From positions 372,001-436,000 of the forward strand of contig NZ_SOEE01000005.1 in NCBI RefSeq assembly GCF_004366035.1: a stretch of DNA of 64,000 nucleotides. The letters are read 5' to 3'. Of the stretch, positions 1 to 8,985 are shown one piece after another; within the stretch, counting starts at the first letter, position 1; every line of letters begins with the position of its first letter. Position numbers and translations under genes: made by a program. The stretch comes from Cytobacillus oceanisediminis (GTDB lineage Bacteria; Bacillota; Bacilli; Bacillales; Cytobacillaceae). Below the pieces are notes generated by a model, which was not told where the DNA came from, made no database searches, and saw only the letters and a list, made by a program, of their open reading frames with translations.

Positions 1-872
1 TCAGCAGAGGAAGAAGACAACTTTCCAGCTATGACAGGAATTTCACTTTCAAGCTTTGTATATAGGGACCCGTTCCTTGTCCGCACATCTCCTTCTACAG
101 ATGGCCAGACTGTCAGAAACTGCTGCAATCCTTCAACAGCTTCGTCTTTTCTTCCGCTTTCAACTGCCTGTGAAACTTCTTCTAAAATGTCAGCTAAAGT
201 CTGCAGGGTAAAATTGTTTTCTTCTGTTTTAATTTCTTTTCCAGATACAAATTCGCGGAAAGCAGAGGATAAGGAATCACTGATGCCCCTCATTTGGGCA
301 AAATCCTTTTCATCCTGTGTTAAGGAGATCCGCAAAAAGCCCATTTGTGTTTCGATTTTTCCGTAATGAGGAATGCTTTGGTCACGGACCATTTTTTCCT
401 TTCGATTCCACATCGCTAAAAGATTCCTATATTGATTGCTGACTTCTTCTGCATTTTCTTCTGTTATGGCTGCAGATAAGTCCTCCAGAATGGGGTTAAA
501 GGCATTTTTCACTTCTTCCCTTTGTTTCTCTTTGTCTACAGGGTTTTGTTCCTTTTCAAAACCAACCAGAGCATGGGATACGTTCGTTAATGCCTGAAGC
601 GTCTCCTCCTTCTGATGATCTTCGAGAACACTCGTTAACTTTGAAATCGCCTGGCCGACCTTTTTTGCTTCATTGCTGTCCGTTTTCTCCACTTGCTGCC
701 AGGACTGATCCAGCTCTGCAGCAAGCTTTTCAGCTGTTTCCCAGTCATCAGCCTTTACTTTCATAATGGCATCTCCGACTAAAATAAACAGGTCGCTGTA
801 ATCCTCTTCGGCGTCAGCGATTGGCGGAAAAAAAATATATAAGCATAATACCAGTAAAACCAGTTTTTTCAT
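1..872 (-). CDS. efeU: EfeU/FTR1-family iron permease, N-terminal part (cut by window edge)
   Basis: About the first 290 codons are present and the gene runs off position 1. The start ATG is at 872, behind a GGGAGATG-like ribosome site. Residues 1-22 are a signal peptide (MKKLVLLVLCLYIF...), followed by a long acidic helical domain rich in Glu, Lys and Gln. In Bacillus EfeU (YwbL) such an extracytoplasmic domain precedes the FTR1 membrane permease, which here would lie outside the window. It follows efeB by 12 bases and is the last gene of an efeO-efeB-efeU operon. FTR1 permeases import oxidised ferrous iron. The call rests on the neighbours and domain type, because the REXXE permease motifs are not in view. 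Confidence 0.8.
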   Translation of the reverse strand, partial: MKKLVLLVLCLYIFFPPIADAEEDYSDLFILVGDAIMKVKADDWETAEKLAAELDQSWQQVEKTDSNEAKKVGQAISKLTSVLEDHQKEETLQALTNVSHALVGFEKEQNPVDKEKQREEVKNAFNPILEDLSAAITEENAEEVSNQYRNLLAMWNRKEKMVRDQSIPHYGKIETQMGFLRISLTQDEKDFAQMRGISDSLSSAFREFVSGKEIKTEENNFTLQTLADILEEVSQAVESGRKDEAVEGLQQFLTVWPSVEGDVRTRNGSLYTKLESEIPVIAGKLSSSSA

Positions 873-884
873 TTCAGCATCTCC

Positions 885-2156
885 CTAATCAAACAGCTCG
901 GCGCCAAGATAGCTTCCTTTTTTCACACCAGGAAAGCAAGCAAATAGCGCGCTGCCGCGATGGGTTATATATTCATTTAACTTATCCATACGTCCAAAAC
1001 TATTCTGGATGTTGATGAATTGCTGCGGGTTCTTCTGGAACGAGATAAACAGCAATCCGGCATCAAAAGAGCCAGTGTCAGAGTTAATTCCATCCGAGTA
1101 GGAAAAAGAGCGCCTCAGCATGCGGTCTTTCACCTGTCTTGCCAAGAATACATGCGAATTTTCAGGAACCACTGACTTTCCATTTTCTTTCCGCTCGATT
1201 TCCATTTCTGAAAACTCATCGCTCTTCCCAATAGGCGCCCCTGTGTCGCGATGCCGGCCAAAGGTCGCTTCCTGTTCACGCAAAGCGGTCCGATCCCAGG
1301 TTTCAAGATGCATTTGAATCCGTCTGAATGCCAAATAAGATCCTCCGGTCATCCAGCTTTTTGATTCACCCGGCTGCACCCATACGACATCATCCATTTC
1401 TTTCGGGTCATCCACATTTGGGTTGCCTGTGCCGTCTTTAAAGGCAAACAGGTTTCGGGGCGTCATTTTTTCTTTGTCTTTCATTCCATAAGAATTGAAG
1501 CCGGTCTGTGACCATCTCATCGTTACAAGTCCTCTCGCCGCACGGATTAAATTCCGCACCGCATGGAAAGCAACCTGCGGGTCGTCGGCACATGCCTGAA
1601 TGCAGATATCTCCGCCGACATACCGCGGATCGAGCTGATCCTTTGGGAAATGAGGCAAATCATTTAGTTCCTCCGGCTTCATATGTTCCAGTCCAAGCTC
1701 CTTTTTCTCAAATAAACTCGGACCCACGCCAAAGGTTAAGGTCAAATGTGAGGCATCAAGCCCGACAGCCTCTCCTGTATCCGGAGCGGGCAGCAGCTTG
1801 TTCGCTGAATCGGGTTCAACTATCTGCCCATTCATGAGCTTTACACTATAACGGGTCCAAAGCTGGAACATTTCTTTTAATTCAGCTTTCGATTTGGCTG
1901 TACAATTCAGGGACACAAAGTAAGCATGTTCAGGATTTTTCGTCAGGATGCCTGATTGATGCTTGCCGTAGAAATTCACTTTGTTCCTGGATTCCTGGTT
2001 ATCATCAACAAATGGAGTTTCTCCAAAGGAGGTCAAGATTCCCGAGAATCCTGTAGCCCCCAGAATCATGCCCGCGCTCCCAATCCCGGCTGTTTTCAGC
2101 ATCTCACGGCGGGAAAACTCTTTTTCAAAAAAAGATTTTTCCTTTTTCGTACTCAT
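885..2156 (-). CDS. efeB: Tat-exported DyP-type heme peroxidase EfeB
   Basis: A 423-residue protein starting at ATG 2156, 8 bases after a TGGAG site; an in-frame GTG lies three codons upstream. The N-terminus carries a twin-arginine signal (FSRREMLKTAG) and a hydrophobic stretch, so it is exported folded. DyP-family marks are the FKDGTGNPN motif mid-protein and a GRHRDTGAPIG segment, as in EfeB/YwbN. In the Efe system this peroxidase oxidises Fe(II), or removes iron from heme, before import through EfeU. It overlaps the end of efeO and precedes efeU by 12 bases, so one Fur-controlled transcript is likely. Length matches the family. Confidence 0.93.
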   Translation of the reverse strand: MSTKKEKSFFEKEFSRREMLKTAGIGSAGMILGATGFSGILTSFGETPFVDDNQESRNKVNFYGKHQSGILTKNPEHAYFVSLNCTAKSKAELKEMFQLWTRYSVKLMNGQIVEPDSANKLLPAPDTGEAVGLDASHLTLTFGVGPSLFEKKELGLEHMKPEELNDLPHFPKDQLDPRYVGGDICIQACADDPQVAFHAVRNLIRAARGLVTMRWSQTGFNSYGMKDKEKMTPRNLFAFKDGTGNPNVDDPKEMDDVVWVQPGESKSWMTGGSYLAFRRIQMHLETWDRTALREQEATFGRHRDTGAPIGKSDEFSEMEIERKENGKSVVPENSHVFLARQVKDRMLRRSFSYSDGINSDTGSFDAGLLFISFQKNPQQFINIQNSFGRMDKLNEYITHRGSALFACFPGVKKGSYLGAELFD

Positions 2157-2161
2157 ATTGA

Positions 2162-3022
2162 TCACTCCACAACTATGGCCATTTGACTTAAAGGTTCTCC
2201 TAAATTATCAACTGCTGCTGACAATGCCTTGGTATCTTCCTGTGTCAGTTTTTCATAGGATACATATCCGCCGTTTCCATCCTCGTATTTAGCGAGCAGC
2301 TCATCCAATACTGTAAAGTTTTCATCCAGCTCCTTCACAAGGCCGGCGTCTTTTTCCGTCAGCTTCTCTTTGAAGATTTCAAAGATCTTCTCTGCGCCTT
2401 CCACATTGGCTTTAAAGTCATACAAGTCGGTATGAGAGTAAATTTCTTCTTCACCAGTAATTTTGGATGTGGATACTTCGTTTAAAAGATCAACAGCCCC
2501 TGTAATCATTAAATCAGGAGTTACTTCAACTGTTTCCACCTTCGCACGCAGTTCTTTTACATCCTTCAACAGCTGGTCAGCTGCCTCTTCATATCCCTCT
2601 GTTGTACCTTCTTCCCAAAGTCCATATTCAATTTTATGATAGCCGGACCATTCTTCTTCTCCCTGTCCTTCTGCCTGGATGTCAGCCAAACGGGCATCAA
2701 TTCGCGGGTCAAGGTCGCCAAAGCTCTCTGCAATCGGCTCTGAACGCTCGAAATACATCCGTGCTGGTGCATATAGCTCCTTTGCCTTTTCCACGTCTCC
2801 GGCCTTCACTGCTTCTGTAAATCCTTCAGTAGCCTTCACGAATTCATCCAGCTGCTCTATGGCAAACTGCTTGTATGCACTAACTTCCTTTTCTGTATTG
2901 CTTGCCTCCGTCCCGGCACTCGTTTCTTTTTCTGGTGTTTCATGTGAAACATCCTCACCGCAGCCAGCTAAAATGCTGCCTGACAGCATCAAGATGCCTG
3001 TTACTTTCATAAACCTGTTCAT
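2162..3022 (-). CDS. efeO: EfeO/EfeM-type iron-binding lipoprotein (M75, imelysin domain)
   Basis: A 286-residue lipoprotein. The signal peptide ends in a lipobox (SILAGC) with the acylated Cys at residue 21. An acidic, low-complexity linker follows, then a helical M75/imelysin-like domain. The characteristic HxxE motif is present in GYHKIEYGLWEEG near residue 150. EfeO/EfeM captures iron at the outer membrane face and works with EfeB and EfeU. It is first in the operon, 40 bases below a canonical Fur box. In Bacillus subtilis the order is efeU-efeO-efeB, so the permease gene has moved to the end here. It lacks the cupredoxin domain of long enterobacterial EfeO. Confidence 0.92.
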   Translation of the reverse strand: MNRFMKVTGILMLSGSILAGCGEDVSHETPEKETSAGTEASNTEKEVSAYKQFAIEQLDEFVKATEGFTEAVKAGDVEKAKELYAPARMYFERSEPIAESFGDLDPRIDARLADIQAEGQGEEEWSGYHKIEYGLWEEGTTEGYEEAADQLLKDVKELRAKVETVEVTPDLMITGAVDLLNEVSTSKITGEEEIYSHTDLYDFKANVEGAEKIFEIFKEKLTEKDAGLVKELDENFTVLDELLAKYEDGNGGYVSYEKLTQEDTKALSAAVDNLGEPLSQMAIVVE

Positions 3023-3061
3023 ATGTAAGCCTCCAATAATATCAATCTATTAGTCCTGTTA

Positions 3062-3082
3062 ACAATGATAATCATTATCATC
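3062..3082. promoter_or_regulatory. Fur box upstream of the efe operon
   Basis: The sequence AATGATAATCATTATCAT is an almost perfect palindrome matching the Bacillus Fur consensus (GATAATGATAATCATTATC half-sites). It lies 40 bases upstream of the efeO start, where bound Fe-Fur would block transcription. Iron-starvation induction of the three genes is inferred. Confidence 0.9.
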
Positions 3083-3166
3083 TGTGTAGTCAATACAATT
3101 TCTGTCAGATGCAAAATTAATCTAATGCCAGGACTGGAAGCGGTTTCCTAATTGTTTTTACAAAAA

Positions 3167-3204
3167 AAGAACCCCCAAACCGAATTCGGCCCGAGGGTTC
3201 CTAT
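3167..3204 (-). terminator. Rho-independent terminator after mqo
   Basis: Read leftward, GGAACCCTCGGGCCGAATTC pairs with a following arm ending GGGGGTTC, and a T-run follows. It sits six bases beyond the mqo stop codon. Confidence 0.85.
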
Positions 3205-3209
3205 CTTAA

Positions 3210-4721
3210 TCAGTTATAAGCAAGCTCCTGCTTTTTTTCCTTTTCGCTGAGACCAAGCACCTGGGCTGTAGATTCGTGAATCTCACGGAACAGCTCAGGG
3301 TTTTCAAATAGTGACATGCCGTAGGACGGAATCATTTTCTTAATTTTAAAATGCCATTCGTCCATTTGCTCAGGGAAACACTTCTGCAATACTTCGAGCA
3401 TGACATTAACGGCTGTTGAAGCACCCGGTGAAGCTCCGAGCAGGGCAGCAACCGTGCCGTCAGACGCACTGACTACTTCTGTGCCGAATTGCAGGGTTCC
3501 TTTTCCGGCAGGTGTATCCTTGATGACCTGCACACGCTGGCCGGCCACTACGACACTCCAGTCTTCGCTCTTTGCGTTTGGAATGAACTCACGCAGTTCT
3601 TCAACGCGCTGTTCATGGGATAGCATAACCTGCTGAATCAGATATTTTGTCAGTGCAATTTCCTTTGCACCTGCAGCCAGCATGGTGATGACATTGTTCG
3701 GCTTAACGGATTTGATCAGGTCCATATTGGAGCCTGTTTTCAAGAACTTCGGCGAAAAGCCGGCAAACGGGCCAAACAGCAAGGATTTCTTGTTATCAAT
3801 AAATCTTGTATCCAGATGGGGCACGGACATTGGAGGAGCACCTACTTTGGCTTTTCCGTACACCTTCGCATGATGCTTCTCAACGATTTCCGGATTGTTG
3901 CAGACAAGGAACAGTCCGCTTACCGGGAATCCGCCAATATGCCTGGATTCAGGGATGCCCGTCTTCTGCAGCAGATGCAGGCTTCCGCCGCCGCCGCCGA
4001 TAAAGACAAATTTCGCCTGATGGTTTTCGATTGTGCCGCTTTCCATATTCCGCACTTTTACATTCCATGATCCATCGCCGGCACGCTTCAAATCCTCCAC
4101 GCTGTGCTGATAATGAACATCGACATTTTTGCTCTTTAAATGGTCAAACAGCATGCGCGTTAACGCACCGAAGTTGACATCCGTTCCAGAGTCAATTTTT
4201 GTGGCTGCAATCGGCTCATCCGATGTACGGCCTTCCATCATCACCGGAATCCATTCCTTCAGCTTTTCAGGATCATCGGAAAATTCCATGCCCTGAAACA
4301 GCGGATTAGCTGACAGCGCTTCCAAACGTTTTTTCAGAAACGACACATTTTTTTCCCCCTGAACAAAGCTCATATGAGGGATTGGCATAATAAATTCCTG
4401 CGGATTGCGAATCAGGTTGTTTTCTACAAGATAAGCCCAAAATTGTCTGGAAAGCTGAAATTGTTCATTGACATTAATCGCTTTAGCGATATCTATTGAT
4501 CCATCGGATTTTTCGGATGTATAGTTAAGCTCGCACAATGCAGCATGTCCCGTCCCTGCATTATTCCATTCGTTAGAGCTTTCTTCTCCTGCGCTAGCGA
4601 GCTTTTCAAACACTTTGATTTCCCATTCAGGTGCTAACTCTTTCAGTAAAGACCCCAAAGTCGCGCTCATGATTCCGGCACCAATTAAGATAACGTCTGT
4701 TTTATTCTGTACGCTGCTCAT
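3210..4721 (-). CDS. mqo: Malate:quinone oxidoreductase
   Basis: A 503-residue protein from ATG 4721, chosen because an AAGGAAGGG site lies just upstream; the frame is open 11 codons further but without a site. The N-terminal FAD-binding dinucleotide fold is seen in [15 protein letters not shown]. Downstream come the conserved stretches [22 protein letters not shown] and [10 protein letters not shown] of Mqo. The enzyme is a membrane-associated flavoprotein that oxidises malate to oxaloacetate and passes electrons to menaquinone, bypassing NAD-dependent malate dehydrogenase. It is monocistronic, with its own terminator. Full length for the family. Confidence 0.95.
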   Translation of the reverse strand: MSSVQNKTDVILIGAGIMSATLGSLLKELAPEWEIKVFEKLASAGEESSNEWNNAGTGHAALCELNYTSEKSDGSIDIAKAINVNEQFQLSRQFWAYLVENNLIRNPQEFIMPIPHMSFVQGEKNVSFLKKRLEALSANPLFQGMEFSDDPEKLKEWIPVMMEGRTSDEPIAATKIDSGTDVNFGALTRMLFDHLKSKNVDVHYQHSVEDLKRAGDGSWNVKVRNMESGTIENHQAKFVFIGGGGGSLHLLQKTGIPESRHIGGFPVSGLFLVCNNPEIVEKHHAKVYGKAKVGAPPMSVPHLDTRFIDNKKSLLFGPFAGFSPKFLKTGSNMDLIKSVKPNNVITMLAAGAKEIALTKYLIQQVMLSHEQRVEELREFIPNAKSEDWSVVVAGQRVQVIKDTPAGKGTLQFGTEVVSASDGTVAALLGASPGASTAVNVMLEVLQKCFPEQMDEWHFKIKKMIPSYGMSLFENPELFREIHESTAQVLGLSEKEKKQELAYN

Positions 4722-4937
4722 TATAAACCCTTCCTTATCCCAGAAATTTGCCAAAAACTGTAGGCGCTTTGCTCAGGCTTCACCACTAGAAAGGCATCAC
4801 CCAAGGACGCACCTTTTCCGTCACACAAAATACACATTCTATTCTATTATAATGATTGATAGGGTAAGATAGCTAGCATTATCTGATAATTATATACTAT
4901 TTTAGACAAATTAGAAAGAGGGCGGGGGTTTTGGGAA

Positions 4938-4990
4938 CCAAAACAGCAGACAAAACTTTTCCAGTATTGGAAGGTTTGTCTGCTGTTTGG
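4938..4990 (-). terminator. Long hairpin terminator after the fructokinase gene
   Basis: CCAAACAGCAGACAAACCTT pairs almost completely with AAGTTTTGTCTGCTGTTTTGG across a short loop. It lies directly after the stop of the last sucrose gene. The stem is unusually long, and the downstream strand has only a weak T-run. Confidence 0.7.
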
Positions 4991-4995
4991 TAAAT

Positions 4996-5937
4996 TTATT
5001 TCTTTTTAAGGATTTCCTGCACTTCCTCCAGGCAGGGAAGGCCGGTCATAGCGCCTTTCCTGGTGACAGCCAGACCTCCTGACACATTTGCGAAGCGAAT
5101 CATCGAGGCCATCTCGTCATGCGTATGCTCCTCCAAGGTTTTAGGTGATTCATTTATGCAATAAAGGAGTCCGGAAACGAATGCATCTCCAGCACCGGTG
5201 GTATCCACCACCTTGTATGGCAATGCAGGAATTTTCCCGATCTCATCTTTATAGCGGAAGATGCAGCCATCACCGCCCAATGTAACGATTGTCAGCTTAT
5301 TTTCAGGCAGCCGGGCTATTCCTTCTTCCATATCACGGGATCCGGTTAAAAAGGTGAGCTCCTCCTCCGAAATTTTTACAATATCGGCATAGGGGAGAGC
5401 CGCAAAAATCTCTGCCTTTGCCCTTTTCTCGGAATCCCACAATCCCAAGCGGAGATTTGGATCATAGGAAATAAGCATATCCTTTTCCCGGGCCCTCTTC
5501 ACTGCTTGAAGGGCTGCAGTTCTCGAAGGCTCATGAATCAGTGAAATTGAGCCAAAGTGAAATATCTTGTATTCTTCAAAAATGGACCAGTCTATCTCAT
5601 CTTTATTCAGGAAACGATCTGCACTTGGACTAATGTAAAAACTAAAATCCCGTTCACCAGAGGGCTCTAACGTCACAAACGTAATACCTGTCCGCGCTTC
5701 ATCCGTCAGTTTTATATATTGTGTATGAACCCCGTATCCCTCCAAGGTATCCTTCAGAAAATGTCCGAGCACATCGTTGCCGACTTTCCCAATAAAGGCG
5801 GCCTTCCCTCCAAGCTGGGAGACTCCAACCGAAACATTAGCCGGTGCCCCGCCCGGAGCCTTTTGATAGGTAGTATTATCAGAATCCAGGGGAATAAAAT
5901 CTATCAGAGCTTCCCCTAAACATAGAACTCCTTTCAT
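4996..5937 (-). CDS. scrK: Fructokinase, PfkB family (sucrose operon)
   Basis: A 313-residue ribokinase/PfkB-family sugar kinase. The N-terminal substrate loop GGAPANVSVG (about 29-38) and the C-terminal catalytic and anion-hole motif DTTGAGDAFVSG (about 245-256, with catalytic Asp) are intact. It phosphorylates the fructose freed when sucrose-6-phosphate is hydrolysed, giving fructose-6-phosphate for glycolysis. It lies 20 bases after scrB on the same strand and ends the scrA-scrB-scrK transcript. A ribosome site GGAGGTG precedes ATG 5937. Other PfkB substrates cannot be excluded from sequence, but the operon makes fructose very likely. Confidence 0.9.
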   Translation of the reverse strand: MKGVLCLGEALIDFIPLDSDNTTYQKAPGGAPANVSVGVSQLGGKAAFIGKVGNDVLGHFLKDTLEGYGVHTQYIKLTDEARTGITFVTLEPSGERDFSFYISPSADRFLNKDEIDWSIFEEYKIFHFGSISLIHEPSRTAALQAVKRAREKDMLISYDPNLRLGLWDSEKRAKAEIFAALPYADIVKISEEELTFLTGSRDMEEGIARLPENKLTIVTLGGDGCIFRYKDEIGKIPALPYKVVDTTGAGDAFVSGLLYCINESPKTLEEHTHDEMASMIRFANVSGGLAVTRKGAMTGLPCLEEVQEILKKK

Positions 5938-5957
5938 AGTACACCTCCTTAAAAAAG

Positions 5958-7397
5958 TTATTTATCCTCAAGATTCCACATGGATACCGAAAAGCCTGCA
6001 TCCCCGCTAAAAAGGATCGTCTCATCCTCAGGATCAGGGAAATATCGTGCAGTGAACACTTCCTCTCCGCCATTTATGAAAATTTCCAGTGAAGACTGAT
6101 CCATAAACACATGCAGTTTGGATAGACTTGAAATTTTGCAGATTCTTGACTCCTGCATTCCTGTCTTTACATTTCTTCTTTGAAGCTGGATTTCCTTTTG
6201 ATCTGGATTATAAGTAAGAGAAGCCTCATTCCGGAAATCCATTTTGAATATTCCCTTTCCATTCTTAAAGGATTCCAGCATCAGTTCGGCCGTTTTTCCA
6301 CTTAATCCGTCCAGCTGCAGGTTTGCTCCATTTATCTCCACATCATTGATCTCCGTTTTACCTTTGCGGAGGTTTTTGAATTCTTCCACAGGAATCTGTA
6401 TAAGCCTTCCGTTTTTCATATCAAGCACTCTTGGCATGGTCAATGCGTGGATCCAGCGATAAGGGACAGTCGGCTGGCTGGATTCGGCTTCATCTGTAAT
6501 GCCCATCCACCCATAAAGAATCCGCCTGCCTGAATCGTCTTTAAACGTTTGCGGTGCATAAAAATCAAAACCGCGGTCAAGCTCTGCAAAGGAACCATGT
6601 TTAAACTTCGCTTTTTCATAATCAAGCTTTCCGGCAAAATACCCTGATTGAAAAAGATTATGGTATTCATACCCGCTCGGCTCAAGCCCCTGCGGTGAAA
6701 CAAGTAATATCTCCTGGCCATCCAGCTCAAATAGATCCGGACATTCCCACATATAGCCGAAGTCTTCCAGACCATTCATCCATGCACCGGCAATCTTCCC
6801 TTTTTCCTCCCAATGGTATAAATCCTTCGAAGCAAACAGGACAGCAGCCCCCTCCTGATTGAGTGTCTGAGCGCCAACAATCATATAGAAGCTCCCGTTC
6901 TTTCCCCAGACCTTCGGATCCCTGAAATGAGCGGTATACCCTTTCGGCAGCTCCAGGACAGGGCCCTTTTTGTCAAAATGGATTCCATCCTCTGATATGG
7001 CAAGGCATTGATAAGTCTCACGCCTCCCATCTTCATTTTTCACGTTTCCTGTATAAAAGAGATAAAGCTTTCCTTCAAACTCTATCGCACTGCCGGAATA
7101 ACATCCATTCCGGTCATACCACTGATCAGGAGCAAGCGCGATTGGCTCCTCCTTCCAATGGACGAGATCCCTGGATGAATAATGGCCCCAATACTTGGCA
7201 CCATGAGCAGTATCAAACGGATTCCATTGATAAAAGACATGGTAAATACCCTTAAATTGGATTAAGCCATTAGGATCATTCAGCAAGCCGACAGGCGGCA
7301 TGAGATGATACTTCAGGCGGTTAGGATCCTGCCTAACCAAATGCCTGTTTCTTTCTGCTTCCTCGCTGGCCTTCTTGAAAAAATCGATTTCAGTCAT
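5958..7397 (-). CDS. scrB: Sucrose-6-phosphate hydrolase (GH32)
   Basis: A 479-residue glycoside hydrolase family 32 enzyme. The nucleophile motif LLNDPNG places Asp at residue 41. The HFRDPKVW motif supplies the transition-state Asp, and MWECPDLF supplies the acid/base Glu. The five-blade propeller domain is followed by the small C-terminal beta-sandwich typical of GH32. No signal peptide is present, so it acts in the cytoplasm on sucrose-6-phosphate delivered by the PTS, giving glucose-6-phosphate and fructose. It lies between scrA (30 bases upstream) and scrK (20 bases downstream). Confidence 0.95.
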   Translation of the reverse strand: MTEIDFFKKASEEAERNRHLVRQDPNRLKYHLMPPVGLLNDPNGLIQFKGIYHVFYQWNPFDTAHGAKYWGHYSSRDLVHWKEEPIALAPDQWYDRNGCYSGSAIEFEGKLYLFYTGNVKNEDGRRETYQCLAISEDGIHFDKKGPVLELPKGYTAHFRDPKVWGKNGSFYMIVGAQTLNQEGAAVLFASKDLYHWEEKGKIAGAWMNGLEDFGYMWECPDLFELDGQEILLVSPQGLEPSGYEYHNLFQSGYFAGKLDYEKAKFKHGSFAELDRGFDFYAPQTFKDDSGRRILYGWMGITDEAESSQPTVPYRWIHALTMPRVLDMKNGRLIQIPVEEFKNLRKGKTEINDVEINGANLQLDGLSGKTAELMLESFKNGKGIFKMDFRNEASLTYNPDQKEIQLQRRNVKTGMQESRICKISSLSKLHVFMDQSSLEIFINGGEEVFTARYFPDPEDETILFSGDAGFSVSMWNLEDK

Positions 7398-7427
7398 ATT
7401 AGAACATCCTTGCTGTTGAAGTTTCTG

Positions 7428-8837
7428 TTACTGTACCTGTTCCACTTCTTTCTTTGCCTTATCGGAGAAGCCAAACATCCAGGTCAGGGCAAAGGCCACT
7501 GCGATGGCAATTACATTGACTAAAATATACTGCAGAACCTGGCCATTTAAATAAAGAAGGGTGCCTGGAATAACAGTAACGGCCATTCCTGTCGCTTTCA
7601 GCTGAAGCAGGGAGGCAGCGAACCCGCCGGCAGCTCCGCCAATCAGTCCCATGACAAACGGCTTGCCGTAGCGCAGATTGACACCGAACAAAGCCGGCTC
7701 GGTTATTCCCAAAAACGCAGATAAAGCAGATGGGAAAGCCAAAGCCTTTAATTTGGCTGATTTTGTTTTTAAAGCAACTGCTAAGGTTGCACCGCCCTGT
7801 GCTGCAACGGCACATGTAACAATTGCGTTGTAAGGATTGCTTTTATACTGAGCCAACAGCTGAATCTCCAGCATATTGAAAATATGATGAACACCAGTGA
7901 TAACAATAAGCTGATTAAGACCCCCGATAAGAATGCCGCTGATGCCGAACGGCCATGAGAGCACAGTTGTGGTAACATCCAGGATGCCTTGCTCGACCAT
8001 ATGAAATAGCGGTCCAATGACAAGAAGCGATAATCCAATCATGATCAGAAGGGTTAAGAACGGGGTAATAATTAAATCCAATGCATCCGGCACCCGTTTT
8101 CGAATGACCCTCTCCAATTTTGCCCCAATAATCCCGGCAATAAAGGCTGGAAGGACAGAAGCCTGATAGCCTACAACAGGAATGAATCCAAAAAAGTAAA
8201 TCGGTTCAACATTTCCGCCTGCCACATCCCACGCATTTGGCAGGGAGGGACTCACAAGCATCAACCCTAGAATTAAACCGATGATTGGAGTCCCGCCAAA
8301 CACTCTAAAGGTTGACCAGGCAACAAGTGCCGGCAGGAAGATAAATGCTGTATCCGTCAGTACCTGCGTAAATAAAATGAAATTTTCTGACACATCCGAT
8401 GCCGTCATGCCGAATAAAGCGAGAATTTCCTCCTGCATTACCATGCCGCGCAATCCCATAAAGAGTCCTGTCGCGACAAGGACTGGAATGATCGGCACAA
8501 ATACATCCCCGAATTTCCGGATCGCCCTCTGGAAAGCAGAACCGCTTTTAACAGCTTCTTTTTTCTGCTCTGATGCTGACATGGATTCAATGTCCAGGCC
8601 GGATACTTCCTCATAGACTTTATTAACTGTTCCCGTGCCAAAAATAATCTGATATTGGCCAGAGTTGAAGAAAGCCCCTTTTACCTTATTGATGCTTTCA
8701 ATCTTTTCCTGATCAATTTTTTCCTTATCATTCACCATGATCCGCAGCCTGGTCGCACAGTGGGCTACTGAGTGAACATTCTCTCTGCCCCCGACAGCGT
8801 CAATTAATTCTTCCGCAATTTTACGATACTCCGTCAT
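7428..8837 (-). CDS. scrA: PTS sucrose transporter EIIBC
   Basis: A 469-residue protein from ATG 8837, chosen because GGGGTGAAGAGG lies just upstream; the frame stays open 57 codons further, but that part crosses the operator region. The N-terminal EIIB domain has the phosphorylated Cys27 in HCATRLRI. The rest is a polytopic EIIC domain (about ten membrane segments, with GLNQLIVITGVHHIF). There is no EIIA domain, so phosphate must come from another EIIA-Glc protein. It takes up sucrose as sucrose-6-phosphate for ScrB. It heads the scrA-scrB-scrK transcript, directly below scrR and four operators. Confidence 0.93.
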   Translation of the reverse strand: MTEYRKIAEELIDAVGGRENVHSVAHCATRLRIMVNDKEKIDQEKIESINKVKGAFFNSGQYQIIFGTGTVNKVYEEVSGLDIESMSASEQKKEAVKSGSAFQRAIRKFGDVFVPIIPVLVATGLFMGLRGMVMQEEILALFGMTASDVSENFILFTQVLTDTAFIFLPALVAWSTFRVFGGTPIIGLILGLMLVSPSLPNAWDVAGGNVEPIYFFGFIPVVGYQASVLPAFIAGIIGAKLERVIRKRVPDALDLIITPFLTLLIMIGLSLLVIGPLFHMVEQGILDVTTTVLSWPFGISGILIGGLNQLIVITGVHHIFNMLEIQLLAQYKSNPYNAIVTCAVAAQGGATLAVALKTKSAKLKALAFPSALSAFLGITEPALFGVNLRYGKPFVMGLIGGAAGGFAASLLQLKATGMAVTVIPGTLLYLNGQVLQYILVNVIAIAVAFALTWMFGFSDKAKKEVEQVQ

Positions 8838-8863
8838 CCTCTTCACCCCTATTTTCATATGTT

Positions 8864-8981
8864 TGTGGAATCGATTCCACATTGGATAAAAAATAATGGA
8901 ATATTCCGTTGTGAAATCGATTCCATACCAGCAAAAATAAAAGTGTAATCGATTAAACTTACTTATGAAATCGATTACACA
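8864..8981. promoter_or_regulatory. Four LacI-type operators between scrR and scrA
   Basis: Four palindromes centred on ATCGAT lie at 8864-8881 (TGTGGAATCGATTCCACA, perfect), 8911-8928 (GTGAAATCGATTCCATAC), 8942-8960 (GTGTAATCGATTAAAC) and 8964-8981 (ATGAAATCGATTACAC). They fill the gap between the end of scrR and the start of scrA. ScrR, a LacI-family repressor encoded alongside, is the natural ligand. Four sites in under 120 bases suggests cooperative or looping repression. Confidence 0.85.
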
Positions 8982-8985
8982 CCCA

